In this document: positions 23,962 through 33,326 of the stretch, in pieces | Position numbering within the stretch: position 1 is the first letter of the stretch | How the letters are laid out: each line of letters opens with the position of its first letter | From: an uncultured Mollicutes bacterium | GTDB lineage: Bacteria; Bacillota_I; Bacilli_A; RFN20; CAG-826 | Direction: 5' to 3' | Length of the DNA: 64,000 bases | Assembly (NCBI GenBank): GCA_900540385.1 | Contig: UQFY01000004.1 | Location: 1 to 64,000, forward strand | The notes under the pieces: generated by a model | Told to the model about the DNA's origin: nothing | Databases searched by the model: none | What the model saw: only the letters and a program-made list of their open reading frames with translations | Made by a program: the position numbers and the translations under genes

Positions 23962-26352
23962 TTAAATATGGAAATCTTCTTCTTTTGGAGCATCTTTTGC
24001 TAGGATGTTGACCGTTTTTTGACCACATTTCGTTTCAAAGACGATTGTTACTTTGCCTTCTTTCAATGGACGGATAATCGCTTGTGCTCTTCCATAATAT
24101 GCAGTGGTGACATTATCTAAATAAGAACCTGTGTAATAGGGGCATGCGTTTCCTAAACCAAGAAGTTTGCCATTTGTAACAGATAAAACTTTAATCTCGT
24201 TATTCTCTAATGGCTTTTGCTTGCCATCTTGATCAACAAAATTTAAACGAATATAGGCAGTTTCATCAGAACGGACTGTATCTTGCTCTGGAATAGCCTC
24301 AAAGAAGGTTTCTTTCTTTACTGTTGAAAGAGAGGTTCTTGCGTATTCCTTTCCGTTTTCATCATAAGAAATCGCTTCGACGGTTCCAGGAACATATTTA
24401 ATTTTGAAATAGAAACGGCCCTGGCCTTTTTGTTTTTGCATGCCGATTAACTTTCCGTTTTGATACAAGGCAACTTTAGGTTCTTTAGAATACACCTCAA
24501 CAACCATTTTTTTACCTTCCCAACCCGTATAGTCGTAGGAGCGGTGGGCCCAGCTTAACTTCCAAGAAGATGCGCTATGCCCATAATAAAGATCCTTAGG
24601 TGAGACACAGGCCATACCAATCTTTTCATAGCCATAGGCTACGCGTGTATAGGTCATTTCCGCACAGGGGTGGCCTAAAATGTCTAATCTTCCAGAACCA
24701 GCCAATAACCAGTTTGTCTTATCTTCCTTCATGCCTTCTCTTTCTAAAGCAACCCAGCTTCCGACACCTGCTTCGCCTAAATAATCCCATCCGGACCATA
24801 CGAAATCGCCAATCAGGCGGGGATTCCTTTCGACTTCCTTAATGAAGGTAAAAGCATCTGAGCAAAAAGTTTCCGATCCCACGATGAAACGATCGGGATA
24901 TTTCTTCAAATCCTTTTTATAACGTTTAATGCCATAGTTATATCCAGCAACGTCTAATTCCTTAAACGCATCTCTTGTTTTGATATCAGAACGATGTAAT
25001 GTCGCGCCCATTTTCATGAAATCCGCGCCTAAAAGACCGGCTAAATCATTAAAGAATTGTGAGCCTACAGAGGCTTTCTTTTGCGTTGGTTTCTTTTTAG
25101 CGTCACGTGCTGCTTTCTTATCAGAATATTGACCTAAGCCCCAGCTATATAAAGCGTTAAAGAAAATATTCACCCCACAAGTTATAGGTCTTGTAACGTC
25201 ATATTCCTTAATAAACTGATACATGTCTCGCACGAATTGGATGCCACGTTTCTCTGAAGTTTCTGCAACTTCATTGCCTAAGGAATACATAACGACGGAA
25301 GGATGATTGTAATCCTTATCAATCATATCCTTCAGATCTTCTTTATACGTCTTTGTGACAAATGAGGCGCAATCGTACATCGTTTTGTGGATGTACCAAG
25401 CGTCCGCATATTCATCAAGAATCAAAAGACCGATACGATCCGCCTCATCCATAAAATAACGGGATATTGGATTATGTGCAGAACGGATGGCATTATAGCC
25501 ATTCTTGAATAACAAATCCGCACGACGCCTTTCCGCATCCTTATCGTCGATGGCTCCTAAAAGACCATTATCGTGGTGGATACAGCATCCTTTAAGAATG
25601 ACTCTTTCCCCATTAATAAGAAAACCTTTGTCTTTATTTAATTCAATTTGACGGATGCCGAATTTTGTTTTTGCTTCATCTTTTTCGAAATGAATCTCTG
25701 CTTCATAAAGATTTCCTCTCCCAACGTTCCATAGTTTGGCGTTTGGGATGGAGATGAGCTCATTTAGGCTTTCAGATTCGAATTCTTTTTCAAAAACAGG
25801 GGACCCATTATCCAATATACGGAGAATTCCTTTGCCAATTTGTGAAAACTGAGCTTCTAAAAGAATTTCTCCTTTTTGATAATTTGTTGTCGTGATTCTG
25901 ATGGATCTAGGAAGAATGTGCGCTTTTGGAAGAATCCACATATGCACAGGGCGGTAGATGCCACTTCCCGTATACCAACGAGAATTTGGTTCGTGAGAGT
26001 TGTCGGCAATCACCTCGATATGGTTTGTACCCTTTTTAATATAGGGGGTCGCCTCAAAAATAAAATCGGCGTAGCCATATTCTCTATGACAGGCTTCTTG
26101 ACCATTAATGATGATCGTTGGATGAGCATATACTCCTTCAAATTCAAAGAAGACGCTTTCACCTTCTTCAAGAAAAATATCGAGATCTTTTTCGTAAATG
26201 TATTTACCACCAGCGAAGAAAGAAATGTTTACTCCACCAGGATTGTTGATATCTCTCTTTGTGGAAAGCATACGGTCATCGGGTAAATCAACTTGAATTG
26301 CCTTATCTTTGTGCCCCTCTTCATAAACTGTCCAATTTTTATTAATCAACAT
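23962..26352 (-). CDS. Glycoside hydrolase family 2 (beta-galactosidase-like)
   Basis: A 796-residue cytoplasmic GH2 enzyme with the expected order: sugar-binding domain (about residues 1-150, motif WYTGSGIYR), Ig-like domain, TIM barrel, then C-terminal DUF4982-like and Ig-like domains. The barrel has the acid/base Glu361 in SLGNEVAE and the probable nucleophile Glu494 in VGSETFC. The motif RSAHNPIS before the acid/base is also typical. There is no signal peptide, so it acts on imported beta-galactosides or related glycosides. The substrate cannot be fixed by eye (beta-galactosidase, glucuronidase and mannosidase share this fold). It is divergent from a LytTR two-component pair. Confidence 0.9.
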   Translation of the reverse strand: MLINKNWTVYEEGHKDKAIQVDLPDDRMLSTKRDINNPGGVNISFFAGGKYIYEKDLDIFLEEGESVFFEFEGVYAHPTIIINGQEACHREYGYADFIFEATPYIKKGTNHIEVIADNSHEPNSRWYTGSGIYRPVHMWILPKAHILPRSIRITTTNYQKGEILLEAQFSQIGKGILRILDNGSPVFEKEFESESLNELISIPNAKLWNVGRGNLYEAEIHFEKDEAKTKFGIRQIELNKDKGFLINGERVILKGCCIHHDNGLLGAIDDKDAERRRADLLFKNGYNAIRSAHNPISRYFMDEADRIGLLILDEYADAWYIHKTMYDCASFVTKTYKEDLKDMIDKDYNHPSVVMYSLGNEVAETSEKRGIQFVRDMYQFIKEYDVTRPITCGVNIFFNALYSWGLGQYSDKKAARDAKKKPTQKKASVGSQFFNDLAGLLGADFMKMGATLHRSDIKTRDAFKELDVAGYNYGIKRYKKDLKKYPDRFIVGSETFCSDAFTFIKEVERNPRLIGDFVWSGWDYLGEAGVGSWVALEREGMKEDKTNWLLAGSGRLDILGHPCAEMTYTRVAYGYEKIGMACVSPKDLYYGHSASSWKLSWAHRSYDYTGWEGKKMVVEVYSKEPKVALYQNGKLIGMQKQKGQGRFYFKIKYVPGTVEAISYDENGKEYARTSLSTVKKETFFEAIPEQDTVRSDETAYIRLNFVDQDGKQKPLENNEIKVLSVTNGKLLGLGNACPYYTGSYLDNVTTAYYGRAQAIIRPLKEGKVTIVFETKCGQKTVNILAKDAPKEEDFHI

Positions 26353-26501
26353 AATATGATTCCTACCTAAGTGTTCTCTATTATTATCATCAATGATGTA
26401 AGGGCTTTCTAGTTCAAAATAAGTCAGAAAAAGAACCGATTAAGTCAACTCTTACGTTTTTGCAAAACGAAAGGGAATTTACTATCATAAAAATATAACT
26501 T

Positions 26502-27218
26502 ATGTTGAATATTCGAATTGCTGTTGTAGAAAACGAATTAAACGTCGCTCAAAATGATATTGTTCTTCTCGAGCGTTACGCCAAAGAGAATTCCTTATCA
26601 TTGGAGACCTCTATTTTTCAGAATGGCTATGAGTTTTTGGATACCGAAGAGGAATTCGATGCCGTTCTTATGGATATTGATATGCCCGGTTTAAACGGGA
26701 TGGAAGTAGCGGAGAAATTACGGGAAAAGAACAAAGCAATCGATATCATTTTTACAACGAATCTTCCTCAATTTGCTGTGGATGGATATAAAGTGCAAGC
26801 TCTTGACTTTGTAATTAAGCCAGTCACGTTCCCAAATTTGTCCTTTGCAATGGAAAAAGTAGTGGAGAAGAAACGAAATTTCCTTAATGGCTCTTTTTTC
26901 CTTCGTATCGGTGGATTTGCTAAACGCATACATAATGAAGAGGTCCTTTATATCGAAATGGTGAATCACTATATCGTTTTACATGAAATCGATATGGAAC
27001 CAGTACGTATTCGTGGCTCTTTGAAAATGATTGAGGATCTTTTAAATCCTGAGATATTCGTTAAGATCAACTCAGGCATCATTATTAACATTTCCAAAGT
27101 ATCTTCTTTTGAGAATGGTCTTGTTTTGATGGAAGATGGTTCCAACCTTCCTCTCTCGCGTTCTCATAAAAAAGAATTTGCTGTACGTTTAGCTGAATTT
27201 TATGGAAATTCGTTTTAG
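26502..27218 (+). CDS. LytTR family response regulator
   Basis: A 238-residue two-component regulator. The receiver domain holds the phospho-acceptor Asp58 in LMDIDMPG and the conserved Lys in FVIKPVTF (about residue 106). The LytTR DNA-binding domain spans about residues 135-235 (FLRIGGFAKRIHNEEVLYIE onward). It pairs with the kinase 11 bp downstream. Its targets may include the GH3 and membrane genes behind the kinase or the divergent GH2 gene. There is no ribosome site; the promoter TTGCAA-N17-TATCAT at 26460-26488 leaves a leader of only about seven bases. Confidence 0.92.
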   Translation: MLNIRIAVVENELNVAQNDIVLLERYAKENSLSLETSIFQNGYEFLDTEEEFDAVLMDIDMPGLNGMEVAEKLREKNKAIDIIFTTNLPQFAVDGYKVQALDFVIKPVTFPNLSFAMEKVVEKKRNFLNGSFFLRIGGFAKRIHNEEVLYIEMVNHYIVLHEIDMEPVRIRGSLKMIEDLLNPEIFVKINSGIIINISKVSSFENGLVLMEDGSNLPLSRSHKKEFAVRLAEFYGNSF

Positions 27219-27229
27219 GAAACCTGCTT

Positions 27230-28525
27230 ATGGAAAAAGGAAGCCCATTATTTAAAATTCTCTTTCTCGGTAAATACCAATTCTATTTGGAGTTGTTGAT
27301 ACCTCTTCTTATTTTGATGATGTTCTCCCGAAGAAGGAAATATTTCTGGATTGCTCTCCCTTTTGTTTTCATTGTTCCCTGCTTTTTATACTGGGTGCCT
27401 TCTTTAAACACAGATTTTTATAATTTCAACTATATTGCTGTTAGTCTCTTTCTGTTTCTTGTTTCCTTTACGCTATACAAAGAATCTATTCCGACCTTGC
27501 TTTGCGCTTCGATGATTGGCTTTGGTGTTCAGCATGTCGCTTGGAATTTAACCGGATTCTTTTACGATATCATGCCAAACAATGCCAGCGATTGGCCTTT
27601 ATGGGGCGTTACTCTTCTTTGGTTCGCAGTTTATTTGCTTGTATATGGCTGTTTCTTTTTCATGGTCTATAAGTTAAAACGTCCTTATCGTTGGCAAAAG
27701 AGAGATTCCTTAAGCCTCTTTTTCGGAACGATTCTGATCGTTGTTTCCTCCGTTCTTAGCCAATACGTGAAGCAATGGACAATAATATCGAGAATCTATA
27801 CGGTTATTTTAATGTGTCTAGGAATTGCCTTGGAATTTATTATCCCTTTCGCTCATGAAGCGGGATCTAAAGCAAAAGAACTAGAAGACGAAAAAGAAAC
27901 TCTCTCTTCTTTATTAGAACTTCAAGCTCGCCAGGCAGAAATGTCTAAAAAAGAACAAGAAATTCTCAATATGAAGTTCCATGATATGAAACATCAAATC
28001 ATTGCTTTAAAGAACTTAGATGGAGAAGAAAGAAATCAAACGCTCAAAGAGTTAGAAAAGAGCATTGATGTTTATGGCGATTATGCCAAAACAGGCAACA
28101 GCACACTAGATATCATTCTCACCCAAAAATCTCTTCTCTGTACGGAAGAAAACATCACCTTCACGTATATCATTGATGGAAACGCCTTTTCCTTCATGAG
28201 CGTTAACGATCTTTCTTCACTTTTTGGAAACTTAATCGATAACGCCATTGAAGCTGCTTCAAAAGAAGAGGGGGAATACCGTTTAATTAAAATATCCGCT
28301 TCGGTAAAAAACAGCTTTCTTTCCTTGAATGAAGAGAATTATGTTTCGGATAAAATCTCTTTTTCTTCAGACGGGCTCCCTATCTCAACGAAAGAAAACC
28401 AGGTCTATCATGGCTTCGGAACGAAGTCTATTAAATACATCGCAAGGAAATACGGAGGGACCTATTCTTTCACTCAAAAGGGCAACCATTTCCACGTTTC
28501 TTTGCTTTTCCCTCTAAAAAAGTAA
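27230..28525 (+). CDS. GHKL-type sensor histidine kinase
   Basis: A 431-residue membrane kinase of the AgrC/NatK type. Residues 1-205 contain six to seven hydrophobic segments forming the sensor. A coiled-coil linker follows (about 215-245), then the phosphorylation site FHDMKHQ with His251, and a C-terminal GHKL ATPase (HATPase_c_5) with the N-box LFGNLIDNAIEAASKEE (about 330-346) and the G-box HGFGTKSI. It forms a two-component system with the regulator upstream. No small peptide pheromone gene is seen nearby, so the signal is unknown. Its stop codon lies inside a palindromic operator of the next gene. Confidence 0.92.
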   Translation: MEKGSPLFKILFLGKYQFYLELLIPLLILMMFSRRRKYFWIALPFVFIVPCFLYWVPSLNTDFYNFNYIAVSLFLFLVSFTLYKESIPTLLCASMIGFGVQHVAWNLTGFFYDIMPNNASDWPLWGVTLLWFAVYLLVYGCFFFMVYKLKRPYRWQKRDSLSLFFGTILIVVSSVLSQYVKQWTIISRIYTVILMCLGIALEFIIPFAHEAGSKAKELEDEKETLSSLLELQARQAEMSKKEQEILNMKFHDMKHQIIALKNLDGEERNQTLKELEKSIDVYGDYAKTGNSTLDIILTQKSLLCTEENITFTYIIDGNAFSFMSVNDLSSLFGNLIDNAIEAASKEEGEYRLIKISASVKNSFLSLNEENYVSDKISFSSDGLPISTKENQVYHGFGTKSIKYIARKYGGTYSFTQKGNHFHVSLLFPLKK

Positions 28526-28601
28526 GCGCTTACCAAAAAAGTCAAAAATCATACCAATTCCGTACAAGTGCCCTCTTTTTCGAAATGTAAGTGCTTACAA
28601 T
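28522..28601 (+). promoter_or_regulatory. Two palindromic operators before the GH3 gene
   Basis: GTAAGCGCTTAC at 28522-28533 is a perfect 12-bp palindrome; GTAAGTGCTTAC at 28587-28598 is nearly identical. Their centres are 65 bp apart. A -10-like TACAAT (28596-28601) overlaps the second. The wider second site, 28585-28600, matches the cre consensus with one mismatch. This suggests binding by CcpA or another LacI-family repressor, possibly with DNA looping. Confidence 0.6.
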
Positions 28602-28649
28602 AGCGACAAGTTTGAAGTCATCTGACTCAAACATAATAAGGAGGGCAGT

Positions 28650-31600
28650 ATGCCTAAAACAAATGTTTTTCGTGGTTTGACAGCATTAAGCGTTTTATTG
28701 TTGTCTTCTTCCACAGTCATGGGCATGATCATGGAGAAATATCCTCAAGGTATGGATCAAACTTGGGGAACGCAATCCAGTAAGACCGTGATTAAGAAAA
28801 ACGAAGGATCGGAGAATAACTGGTCTTACGTTTCTAAATTCAAAAACGCAAAAGAAGCAATCGCCGGCTACAAAGACTTAGCTATGCGCGAAGCTGCAGA
28901 ATCGTTCGTTCTTTTAAAGAACAAAGATAACGCGCTCCCACTTGCTAACAATCCAAAAATATCTCTCTTTGGACTTAGAAGCTATGCTCCAGTTTATGGC
29001 AATAGCGGTGGTTCTATCGCAGACAAAAACACCATCGATAATGGCAACACCATCACCGAATGTTTCCAAGAAGAAGGTCTTCAATTAAACCCAGGACGTT
29101 TAAATACTTATAAGACCTACTTCGCCGATAAAGCTTGGGGAGGAAGAGGCTTTGGCGCAATCCCTCCGCAATATGAAGATGTCACTTTAACCGACGATGC
29201 CGCAGAATTAAGCCCTGCAGAATTAGCGGGAATTGATGCAAACTACGCTAAAGATGATGCTTCCTATGCGGATGCAGCCGTTGTTATCGTTGGCCGTCCA
29301 GGTGGTGAAAGTAAAAACTTCCGCCCAGGCAAGAAAGGCCTTAAGGAAGGCGTAAATACGACAACTGGCAACATCATGGGCTTAAGCGATAAGGAAAAGG
29401 AAGTCATTGCCGAAGCAAAAGCCAAATTCAGCAAAGTTATCGTCCTTATCAACAGCACCCAGGTCATGGAAATCAAAGAACTTGAAGAGGATGATCAGAT
29501 TAGCGCCGTTATGTGGATTGGCTATCCAGGTGCTTATGGTTTTAGAACCGTGGCTCAAGTCCTTCAAGGAAAAATCAATCCTTCTGGACGTTTAGGCGAA
29601 GTCTATGTTACTAACGGATTAACTGCACCAGCTCTTCAAAACTTTGGTGATGACACTCCATGGGATGATGAGACAAAAGCCGCAGGGGTTAACCTCAATA
29701 GCTATTTAATTAACGCCGAAGGCATCTACACCGGATATCGTTATTATGAAACCCGTTATGCCGATGTCGTCGCAGGCAAAACAAGCGCTAAAACAGCAAA
29801 AGCGGGAACCTATACAACAGGGAAAGGCGAACTAGCCACGAGTGCAGGCGAATGGAACTATGATCAAGAAGTGGTTTATCCATTTGGTTATGGTTTAAGC
29901 TACACCAATTTCGAAGAAAAGTTGGATTCTGTAAGCATTTCTGGCGATCACCGTACCGCGGAAGTAAGAGTCACCGTTACAAATACAGGTAACGTGGATG
30001 GCAAACACGCTGTTGAATTATATGCACAAACTCCATATACCGAATATGACATTGCCAACAAAGTAGAAAAGAGCGCTATCCAACTCGTTGATTTTGAAAA
30101 GACGGACGTAATCAAAGCCGGCGCAAGTGAAACCATCACCATGCATGTCGACTTAAATAACATTGCCTCCTATGACTATACCAAAGCAAAAACCTTCATT
30201 GCCGATGATGGAAACTATTATTTTGCTTTAGGTAAAGATGCTCACGAAGCCTTGAATAACGTTTTCGCTAAACAAGGAAACGGAACGCTTGGTGGAAATG
30301 CTTCTAAAGTCTATGAATGGAATTGGTCTGGGCATTCTAACAAAGTGGATGATAAGACCTTCTCTGTCGCAGACAATGGCATCAACATCACAAACAGACT
30401 TTCCGAAGGCGATTCTGCCATGGACTGGAATGCTTTCCAAAAAGATACGGTTACTTATTTAACTCGTAATGATTGGAATGGCACTTTCCCTAAGACCTAT
30501 ACCGGTTTAAAACCTTCCGAAAGAATGAAGAAACTTCTTACATGCGATTGGATCGATCTCGTAAAAGGTGATACTTCCGCTTATAAATGGGGCGTTGATA
30601 ATGGCTTAACCATTAAAGATTTCAAGAACGCTGATTGGGATGACCCACGTTGGAGCCAACTTGTTGACCAAGTTACACCAGCTGAATTCCTCGATTTCGC
30701 TTCCAACGCTTTCCATAACCTCCAAGGCATTCCTTCTGTTGGCTTAGAGAAATACGCCGCAGACGATGGACCAGGTGGAGCGGATACCAATTATTTCGAT
30801 AAAGGACAATTCCAGGGACAGCCTTGGGATGATATCGAAGCAGCAAGAGTCAAAGGAAGCCCAGATGATAAGAAACAATATATGGGTACCCGTGTCACTC
30901 CAGCTCAAACCAATATCGCTTATACATGGAATAAGGAACTCGCTTATGAAAACGGCGCGATTATCCTTGGTGAAACTTCTGTTGACTTGAGCTTACCAAT
31001 CATGATTGGTCCAGCAATGAACTTAAAACGTCATGGCTATAACGGACGTGGTGGAGAATATCTCTCTGAAGATCCAATCCTTTCCGGATTTATTGGCTCC
31101 GCTATTGTTCAAGGTGCTCAATCTATGGGCTGTATCGTTAATATCAAGCACGCTGCTTTCAATGACCAAGAAATCAACCGTTCTGGCATTGCCGTCTTCC
31201 AAAACGAACAAGCTGCTCGTGAACTTGAACTTCGTAATTTGAACAAAGCCTTCACCGCCAAAGGAAAACCATCTAAGTGGGTGAATGACGAATCTAAAAA
31301 AGATACCTATACCGAAGGTGCTCTTGGCGTTATGACTTCTTACAACCGTATTGGTGCCTTGCCTTCTAGCGGCAATAAAGCTGTTATGCAAGATATCATA
31401 CGTGATGAATGGGGTTTTAAAGGTTACAACGTTACGGATTTCACAGGTGTTAATATCAAAGCTTCTCCAAAAGAATCCATCCTCTATGGCACAACCGCTT
31501 TCTGTGGCTTCGGCTCACCAAAAGGAATCGAATATTGGGATAAAGATAAGATTATCGAAAGTCCAATGATGTGCGAAGCCTTAAAGAAAGACATTAAGTA

Positions 31601-31787
31601 CATCCTCTATAGCGTCTGTCATTCGAATATCCTCAACAACACCGACGTCACCATTGAAACCGTCCAACAAACTACTTCCTGGAGAATCATGTATAAGAGC
31701 ATGATTGGAATCTCGGCTGGACTTGTGGCTGTCTTTGGAGGCCTTGCTCTCTTTACCACCTTGAAAAAGAAAAAGGAGGATAAATAA
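28650..31787 (+). CDS. GH3 beta-glucosidase, permuted domain order, membrane anchored
   Basis: A 1045-residue exo-glycosidase with swapped domains. The GH3 C-terminal (alpha/beta sandwich) domain comes first (about residues 70-330), then a fibronectin III-like domain (about 420-530), then the GH3 N-terminal TIM-barrel domain (about 620-980). The barrel contains LSEDP, NIKHAAFNDQE and the nucleophile Asp930 in NVTDFTG. Hydrophobic helices lie at both ends (about residues 8-27 and 1015-1037, the latter followed by KKKKEDK), so the enzyme is held at the cell surface. The permuted arrangement is known from some rumen Firmicutes glucosidases. AAGGAGG ribosome site; two operators lie upstream and a small membrane protein gene follows by three bases. 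Confidence 0.9.
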   Translation: MPKTNVFRGLTALSVLLLSSSTVMGMIMEKYPQGMDQTWGTQSSKTVIKKNEGSENNWSYVSKFKNAKEAIAGYKDLAMREAAESFVLLKNKDNALPLANNPKISLFGLRSYAPVYGNSGGSIADKNTIDNGNTITECFQEEGLQLNPGRLNTYKTYFADKAWGGRGFGAIPPQYEDVTLTDDAAELSPAELAGIDANYAKDDASYADAAVVIVGRPGGESKNFRPGKKGLKEGVNTTTGNIMGLSDKEKEVIAEAKAKFSKVIVLINSTQVMEIKELEEDDQISAVMWIGYPGAYGFRTVAQVLQGKINPSGRLGEVYVTNGLTAPALQNFGDDTPWDDETKAAGVNLNSYLINAEGIYTGYRYYETRYADVVAGKTSAKTAKAGTYTTGKGELATSAGEWNYDQEVVYPFGYGLSYTNFEEKLDSVSISGDHRTAEVRVTVTNTGNVDGKHAVELYAQTPYTEYDIANKVEKSAIQLVDFEKTDVIKAGASETITMHVDLNNIASYDYTKAKTFIADDGNYYFALGKDAHEALNNVFAKQGNGTLGGNASKVYEWNWSGHSNKVDDKTFSVADNGINITNRLSEGDSAMDWNAFQKDTVTYLTRNDWNGTFPKTYTGLKPSERMKKLLTCDWIDLVKGDTSAYKWGVDNGLTIKDFKNADWDDPRWSQLVDQVTPAEFLDFASNAFHNLQGIPSVGLEKYAADDGPGGADTNYFDKGQFQGQPWDDIEAARVKGSPDDKKQYMGTRVTPAQTNIAYTWNKELAYENGAIILGETSVDLSLPIMIGPAMNLKRHGYNGRGGEYLSEDPILSGFIGSAIVQGAQSMGCIVNIKHAAFNDQEINRSGIAVFQNEQAARELELRNLNKAFTAKGKPSKWVNDESKKDTYTEGALGVMTSYNRIGALPSSGNKAVMQDIIRDEWGFKGYNVTDFTGVNIKASPKESILYGTTAFCGFGSPKGIEYWDKDKIIESPMMCEALKKDIKYILYSVCHSNILNNTDVTIETVQQTTSWRIMYKSMIGISAGLVAVFGGLALFTTLKKKKEDK

Positions 31788-31790
31788 CAT

Positions 31791-32234
31791 ATGAAAAAGC
31801 TATTAGCAAAACAAACCATTTGGAGCTATCTTCTTCTTGCTTCGACGGTTCTTCTCATCCCTGGCTTTATCATCTTCTTGGTGAATAGCACAACAGGATA
31901 TTTAGCAGGAAGCAAACTTTCCGCCTCAGTCATCACTTTGACAATCCTTGCCCTTATCGTAGGAATCATCATGCCATTATTCGGAGAAAAACTTCATAAA
32001 TTCTCTGGCATTGGTGCCTTACTTATCGCGGTTATGGTTGCTATTTCTATCGCAGGCATTGCCTGGACGATAGAAGGAGTGGCTGCTGACATCTTCTTCA
32101 TTCCAGTCAATTACCCAGAAAGCGAAAATGCAACTTGGGCACTTGGCGTCACTAGCGTAGTCTTCTATCTCCTTTCCTTCTTAAGCGCTATGGCTGCTTG
32201 CTTTGGAAAGAAGCTCTTCAAAGAAGAAGACTAA
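31791..32234 (+). CDS. Four-helix membrane protein downstream of GH3
   Basis: A 147-residue protein with four hydrophobic segments (about residues 12-32, 43-63, 72-93 and 118-140) and short loops. I do not recognise a family. It begins three bases after the GH3 stop, with the AAGGAGG site inside the GH3 tail, so it is translated from the same message. It may anchor, stabilize or assist the surface glucosidase, or be the membrane part of a sugar response; this is inference from position. Confidence 0.7.
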   Translation: MKKLLAKQTIWSYLLLASTVLLIPGFIIFLVNSTTGYLAGSKLSASVITLTILALIVGIIMPLFGEKLHKFSGIGALLIAVMVAISIAGIAWTIEGVAADIFFIPVNYPESENATWALGVTSVVFYLLSFLSAMAACFGKKLFKEED

Positions 32235-32250
32235 TTCCCTTCAACAATAA

Positions 32251-32282
32251 AAATCTCTCTATACTCCTAGAGAGATTTTTTA
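32251..32282. terminator. Bidirectional terminator between convergent genes
   Basis: Ten-base arms AAATCTCTCT (32251-32260) / AGAGAGATTT (32269-32278), with a T run to the right and an A run to the left, serving both the GH3 operon and the minus-strand methyltransferase gene. Confidence 0.85.
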
Positions 32283-32295
32283 TATGTTAAGTCGT

Positions 32296-33279
32296 TTAGA
32301 AAACAATCTTTTTAGCAATTTCTTTCAAAGAATGATAAGAAAGCAATTCTCTAATCTCTTCTAAAGAAGAAATCTCTTTGTCCTTCAAAATAAAATGAAT
32401 TTGATTAATCAAATGATCGGAAAAAGAAGATTCGTGTAGATAATTCTCATCCACGGATTCTAGCATTTCTTCATCGATTAAAATCATGATGGCTCTTCGA
32501 ATAAGAGCGAGCATGCTTCTTTCGATCCAATAGGCAAAATGAGTGGAGGGGTGTTTCTCTTCAAAAGGAAGCATTTTCGTATACATAGGTAGTCCATCTT
32601 CTGGCATGTGCCATAAATCTGCGAAAAGGTAATCTCCTTCAAAAGAAGAATCCAAGAAGGAATAAGCGTCTCTCTCAATGATTTCGATTTTTTCTGGATG
32701 AGGGAAAAAAGGAAGAATCTCTTTTTTAAAAATATCGATGATTTTTGGATTCATTTCCACGATGCTTACTTTAGAGACGTTATCCTTATTAGAAACCATA
32801 AAAGCGTAATAACCTAAACCTAATCCTAAGGTGATTACCTGACCATGGGCTTCAGCAATAGGCTTTTCCATCGTATTGATTTCATGAGGGGTCACGCTCA
32901 TCCATGTGGTGTTATTCTCATCTAAAGCGAGGAAAGGGAATCTTTTAGCAAAAAAGCCGAAAGGCGTACGTTCTTCAAAATATTTATCATCGCAGGAAAT
33001 CTCATCGTAGACAAAGCCTTGATTTGGCTCATAGAAATGGGAATTTAAGTACACGTCCCCCTCCTTTTTAGAGTGAGGCCTCACGATTTGATAGTAAGGG
33101 TTCTTGGAATATTCTTCGTAAGAAAGTTCTTTAATCGGATAGGGGCGTTTTCTTTCTTTTACTTTTTCTCCAGAATGAAGGATGTCGTTAAAATAATCGG
33201 CTTCATCGATTGTTTTGCTAAGTCCTTCAAGGTAATAACCATAGGTATCGACTTCTTTTTCATTAAGATGGATTTTCAT
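32296..33279 (-). CDS. Spermidine synthase-like / class I SAM methyltransferase fold protein
   Basis: A 327-residue protein with a Rossmann-fold motif ITLGLGLGYYAFM (about residues 150-162) followed by the acidic strand end VSIVEMNP (about 173-180) and DAYSFL (about 206-211), the arrangement of spermidine synthases and related methyltransferases. I cannot see the full polyamine-binding set, and the N-terminal 130 residues are unusual, so the substrate is unknown. It is divergent from a Nudix gene across only 47 bp. Confidence 0.65.
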   Translation of the reverse strand: MKIHLNEKEVDTYGYYLEGLSKTIDEADYFNDILHSGEKVKERKRPYPIKELSYEEYSKNPYYQIVRPHSKKEGDVYLNSHFYEPNQGFVYDEISCDDKYFEERTPFGFFAKRFPFLALDENNTTWMSVTPHEINTMEKPIAEAHGQVITLGLGLGYYAFMVSNKDNVSKVSIVEMNPKIIDIFKKEILPFFPHPEKIEIIERDAYSFLDSSFEGDYLFADLWHMPEDGLPMYTKMLPFEEKHPSTHFAYWIERSMLALIRRAIMILIDEEMLESVDENYLHESSFSDHLINQIHFILKDKEISSLEEIRELLSYHSLKEIAKKIVF

Positions 33280-33326
33280 ATGTATTTAGTCTACTTGCTT
33301 TCCTTTGCTTATGTTAGAGTTATTTC

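Noticed and set aside
25876..26286. 136-codon open frame on the plus strand
   Set aside because: Antisense to the GH2 sugar-binding domain, with no ribosome site and no family pattern.
31023..31391. 122-codon minus-strand open frame
   Set aside because: Antisense to the conserved GH3 barrel.
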